This document shows, piece after piece, positions 6,801 to 9,285 of a DNA stretch of 9,285 bases; the first letter of the stretch is position 1, and each line of letters opens with the position of its first letter. The notes beneath the pieces were generated by a model, which was not told the DNA's origin, searched no databases, and was given only the letters and a program-made list of their open reading frames with translations. Location of the stretch: positions 1-9,285 of the forward strand of contig DAOTUD010000167.1 in the NCBI GenBank assembly GCA_034437275.1. The letters run 5' to 3'. This DNA comes from TC-15 sp034437275. Its GTDB lineage: Bacteria > Chloroflexota > Anaerolineae > Aggregatilineales > Aggregatilineaceae. Both the position numbers and the translations under genes were made by a program.

Positions 6801-8165
6801 ATGAAACTCACGATTATCGGTGGGGCAGGGGTACGCACACCCTTCATGATTGCAGGGCTAGCCCAATACGCACCACGGATTGATCTTCAGGAAGTCTGGT
6901 TGATGGACATTGACGCCGAGAAACTTGAAATTATCGGCAGTTTGTGCCAGGCACTGACTAAACAACACAACGCGCCTTTTACTCTGCATCTTTCAACAGA
7001 TGCACGCGAGTCCTTGATGGATGCCGATCATGTGATCACGACTATTCGCGTGGGTGGGGAAGCCGGCAGGGTACAGGATGAGCGTATTGCGCTCAAACAT
7101 GGTGTGATCGGGCAGGAAACAACCGGCCCCGGCGGGTTTGCAATGGCGATGCGCAGCATCCCGGCAATTCTAGAATACTGCACATTGGTTGACGAAATTG
7201 CTCCGCGTGCATGGGTGCATAATTTTACGAATCCGGCAGGTCTGGTCACCCAGGCGGTGATGGATACGGGCTTCAAGCGCATTATTGGTATTTGCGACAG
7301 TGCCAACATCGCACAGCATCATACGGCGAAATATCTTGGCGTGGAGGCTGATGCTGTTGAAACAGAGGTTTTTGGTTTGAATCACCTCTCATGGGCATGT
7401 GCCGCGCGAGTCAATGGCGTGGACCGGCTCCCGGAACTGCTGCATGATGACGGTTTTATTAACACGTGCCACATGAACCTCTTTGATGCGGAACTGCGTG
7501 ATTATCTGGGCATGTTTCTCAATGAGTATCTCTACTACTACTACTATCGTGACCAGATGCTGGCGAAACTACAAAGTGCGGAAGAGACGCGCGGTGAAGA
7601 AGTGCGGCGTCTGACGAAAGATCTGCTTAGCCGGCTGCGGACGCTCGACAATGTAGAGGATCGCCTGCGCACCCATGCGCAAATTATGGCGGCCCGGTCT
7701 GCCACTTACCTGGGGCATGGCGGCACAGTGGAAGAACAACAACCTACGCAGAACGATGTCGATGCCGGGGCGATGGACGAGGACGCGCTTGGTTATGCCG
7801 GTGTGACCTTGGAGTGTGTTGAGGCAATCCAGACCGGGAAGCCGCACCGCACCGCACTCAACATACCGAATGCCGGGGCCATTGTGGGTATGCGCGATGA
7901 TGATGTCGTTGAGGTTAGTTGTATTGTTGATGCGGATGGACCACGGCCATTGCCCATTGGTGAGGTGCCCGAACACCAGTATCTATTGACGCGCTCGGTC
8001 AAGCACTATGAACGGTTGGCGGCTAAAGCCATCCTAACCCATGACCGGAAACTGGCCGTGGAGGCGTTGTTTGCTCACCCTCTGGTGGGATCATTTTCGC
8101 TGGCGCAAGATTTGGTCAACGATTATTTGGCTGCACACCGGGTACATCTAGGCGATTGGAATTAG
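6801..8165 (+). CDS. Glycoside hydrolase family 4 enzyme, 6-phospho-beta-glucosidase-like
   Basis: This is a 454-residue cytoplasmic glycosidase that uses NAD+ and a divalent metal to cleave glycosides by an oxidation-elimination route. The Rossmann motif GGAGVRTP (7-14) and the acidic MDID (35-38) bind NAD. ETTGPGGFAMAMRSIP (106-121) and NFTNPAG (141-147) are family signatures. C165 in GICDSA and H195 in GLNHLSW are the expected metal ligands. A tyrosine-rich stretch, EYLYYYYYRD, corresponds to the family's YLRYYY region. The length matches family members. GLNHL and the overall look favour the 6-phospho-beta-glucosidase branch (CelF/LicH/ChbF-like), but the residues after the metal cysteine read CDSA rather than the CNVP usual for that branch, so the substrate is uncertain. 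A clear AGGAGA (6788-6793) precedes the ATG. The kinase gene follows three bases later, which suggests they share a pathway. Confidence 0.92.
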   Translation: MKLTIIGGAGVRTPFMIAGLAQYAPRIDLQEVWLMDIDAEKLEIIGSLCQALTKQHNAPFTLHLSTDARESLMDADHVITTIRVGGEAGRVQDERIALKHGVIGQETTGPGGFAMAMRSIPAILEYCTLVDEIAPRAWVHNFTNPAGLVTQAVMDTGFKRIIGICDSANIAQHHTAKYLGVEADAVETEVFGLNHLSWACAARVNGVDRLPELLHDDGFINTCHMNLFDAELRDYLGMFLNEYLYYYYYRDQMLAKLQSAEETRGEEVRRLTKDLLSRLRTLDNVEDRLRTHAQIMAARSATYLGHGGTVEEQQPTQNDVDAGAMDEDALGYAGVTLECVEAIQTGKPHRTALNIPNAGAIVGMRDDDVVEVSCIVDADGPRPLPIGEVPEHQYLLTRSVKHYERLAAKAILTHDRKLAVEALFAHPLVGSFSLAQDLVNDYLAAHRVHLGDWN

Positions 8166-8168
8166 ATC

Positions 8169-9158
8169 ATGACGCAGGCTGGGACCGGTTTGTATCTGGG
8201 CATTGATGCAGGCGGAACCAAAACGCATGCTGTACTGGCGGATTTTTATGGCCGTGTTCAAGCATTTGGTCGTGCTGGAACCGGTAATTGGGAATTGATC
8301 GGCCTGGATGGCATGCGTGATACATTGCAACAATTGGTCGGCCAGGTGATAGCACAGGCTGGTGCCACCATTAGTGCGATTAAGGCGTCAGCCTACGGGT
8401 TGGCAGGACTGGATTGGCCCAGTGATAAGCCCCCCCTTGAAAGCACAATCACCCAGCTTAACCTGCCGGGACATGTGGTGATCGTGAACGACATGTTCGT
8501 TGCCTTGCGTGCCGGTACAGATAAATCCTGGGGCGTGGTCGTTGGTGCCGGAACCGGATTTGCAGCAGCCGGTCGCAATCGTAACGGTGAGACCGCTCGG
8601 ACCTTGGGTTTAAGCCCGGATTGGGGAGATTGGGGTGGTGGGCGCAATATCGCCCAGGCTGCTGTTGCCGCTGTCGCGCGGGCCTATATCGGGCTGGAAC
8701 CGCCGACTTTGCTCAGTGAAAGCCTGACCCAGTATGCTGGAATGCCCAATGTCGAGAGTTTGCTGCAAGCTGTCTCACGAGACCATTTGGAATTGACCAG
8801 CGCAACGCCGTTAATCTTCGAAGCCGCCTCCGCCGGAGATGACTCGGCACGGGCTATCCTGGAACGGGCGGGGCGGGAAATGGCCGCCAACACAAACCTT
8901 ATCATTCGTAAACTGTATATGGAAAAAGAAGCGTTCGATCTGGTGCTCGCGGGCAGTCTTTTTAAAGCCCAGGAACCACTATTGATCGACACGTTGATTA
9001 ATGACATCCAGGCGTTTGCGTCGCATGTCCATCCGATCAAACTCGTATGCCCGCCTGCCATTGGCGCGCTTCTGCTGGCAATGGAAGCGGATGGTTTACA
9101 GCCTAGTAGGGTGGTGCGACAGAATCTGATGGAGACGGTCCGCGCCTTCACACCTTAG
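8169..9158 (+). CDS. BadF/BadG/BcrA/BcrD ATPase family sugar kinase, N-acetylglucosamine kinase-like
   Basis: This 329-residue cytoplasmic protein of the ASKHA (actin/hexokinase) fold probably phosphorylates an imported sugar with ATP. The phosphate-1 motif is GIDAGGTKT (11-19). GLAGLDWP (77-84) and VNDMFVALRAG around N107-D108 give the sugar site and catalytic aspartate. GAGTGF (126-131) is phosphate-2. GDWGGG (153-158) replaces the GDEGSG of the typical GlcNAc kinases; I recall GDWGGG-like forms in other bacterial BadF-family kinases, so this may be a subfamily trait. The adenosine motif is VLAGSLFKA. The ATG lies three bases after the GH4 stop, with only a weak ribosome site (TTGGA) inside the GH4 end, so translation is probably coupled. 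Family members include kinases for GlcNAc, MurNAc and glucosamine; the exact sugar is not readable. The stop codon lies only 26 bases from the transposase end, so the extreme C-terminus may have been altered by insertion. Confidence 0.9.
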   Translation: MTQAGTGLYLGIDAGGTKTHAVLADFYGRVQAFGRAGTGNWELIGLDGMRDTLQQLVGQVIAQAGATISAIKASAYGLAGLDWPSDKPPLESTITQLNLPGHVVIVNDMFVALRAGTDKSWGVVVGAGTGFAAAGRNRNGETARTLGLSPDWGDWGGGRNIAQAAVAAVARAYIGLEPPTLLSESLTQYAGMPNVESLLQAVSRDHLELTSATPLIFEAASAGDDSARAILERAGREMAANTNLIIRKLYMEKEAFDLVLAGSLFKAQEPLLIDTLINDIQAFASHVHPIKLVCPPAIGALLLAMEADGLQPSRVVRQNLMETVRAFTP

Positions 9159-9285
9159 GAATCGTGCAAAAACAACCTCCGTATTTACCTGGGGTAGAGG
9201 GTGTAATTCCACTGCGGAAAGGTAGCATGACGTTCGAGATCCAGGGTAGCCATCTCGGCCTCACTGACGGTCAAACCCGTTTCAT
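9159..9285 (-). mobile_element. One end of a probable insertion sequence abutting the kinase gene
   Basis: If the minus-strand frame is a transposase, the element's terminus must lie between its stop (9185) and roughly the kinase stop (9156-9158). That leaves at most about 30 bases for the terminal inverted repeat. The visible sequence, GGAATCGTGCAAAAACAACC (9158-9177), is the candidate terminal repeat. The matching end and any target duplication lie outside the window, so the exact boundary is unproven. Confidence 0.45.
9185..9285 (-). CDS. C-terminal end of a probable ISAzo13-family transposase (5' part outside window)
   Basis: On the minus strand an open frame enters from the right window edge and ends at a TAA (complement of 9185-9187), giving 32 residues. 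The sequence has GLTVSEAEMATLDLERH followed by PQWNYTLYPR. I recognise this as resembling the C-terminus of ISAzo13-type (Rhodopirellula-type DDE) transposases, which typically end with a G-L-x-V-x-x-x-E-M-A-x-L segment and a W-N-Y-T motif. Only this tail is visible, so the catalytic residues and the intactness of the element cannot be judged. It converges on the kinase gene. Confidence 0.6.
   Translation of the reverse strand, partial: ETGLTVSEAEMATLDLERHATFPQWNYTLYPR

Noticed and set aside
7531..7549. TAC repeat encoding a run of tyrosines in the GH4 gene
   Set aside because: It coincides with the conserved tyrosine-rich segment of GH4 6-phospho-glycosidases and is explained by protein function rather than by an unstable repeat.
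8428..8436. Run of C residues in the kinase gene as a possible frameshift site
   Set aside because: The reading frame is intact through it and kinase motifs on both sides are in the same frame, so there is no sign of slippage or an error.
8684..9151. 155-codon open frame on the minus strand within the kinase gene
   Set aside because: It is antisense to a well-supported kinase, with serine/alanine/arginine-rich low-information composition typical of a shadow frame.
1..9285. tRNA, rRNA or CRISPR array
   Set aside because: No cloverleaf-like stretch, rRNA signature or regularly spaced direct repeats with unique spacers were seen on either strand.

Overview
The window carries one compact, co-directional (+ strand) carbohydrate-use gene cluster of about 9 kb with moderate GC. 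It is flanked on the left by the 3' end of an unrelated-looking gene and on the right by the 3' end of a transposase on the minus strand. The gene set resembles clusters common in Chloroflexota (Anaerolineae-like): a HutC-type GntR regulator, a CUT1 sugar ABC importer without its own ATPase, a GH4 glycosidase, a BadF-type sugar kinase, non-lipoprotein signal peptides ending in AxA-Q, and an apparent ISAzo13-type transposase. The taxonomic assignment is an inference from style, not from a marker gene.

Layout. 1-147: C-terminal 48 codons of a truncated gene. 136-165: three copies of a 10-bp AT-rich direct repeat that overlap that gene's stop codon and form the leader of the regulator. 246-1037: GntR/HutC-family regulator with a UTRA ligand domain. 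1188-3446: secreted multidomain PIG-L (LmbE-like) deacetylase with Ig-like/NEW3 modules and a C-terminal CBM9-like domain. 3468-3506: hairpin with a T-rich tail. 3532-4809: family 1 solute-binding protein. 4846-4885: strong hairpin plus T5, terminator-like. 4922-5869 and 5859-6698: two MalF/MalG-type permeases overlapping by 11 bp. 6801-8165: GH4 NAD/metal-dependent glycosidase. 8169-9158: BadF/BadG-family sugar kinase. 9185-9285: C-terminus of a probable ISAzo13-family transposase on the minus strand. No intergenic stretch exceeds about 150 bases.

How the genes may work together. The secreted deacetylase could bind a glycan through its CBM9-like domain and remove N-acetyl groups outside the cytoplasmic membrane. 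The binding protein and two permeases would import the resulting di- or oligosaccharide, probably powered by a shared MsmK/UgpC-type ATPase encoded elsewhere. In the cytoplasm the BadF-type kinase would phosphorylate the sugar, and the GH4 enzyme would cleave the (possibly phosphorylated) glycoside. The regulator probably senses a phosphorylated amino sugar or similar metabolite. This parallels the E. coli chb logic (ChbG deacetylase plus ChbF GH4), with the PTS replaced by an ABC importer plus kinase. The pathway is inference; the family assignments are mostly firm.
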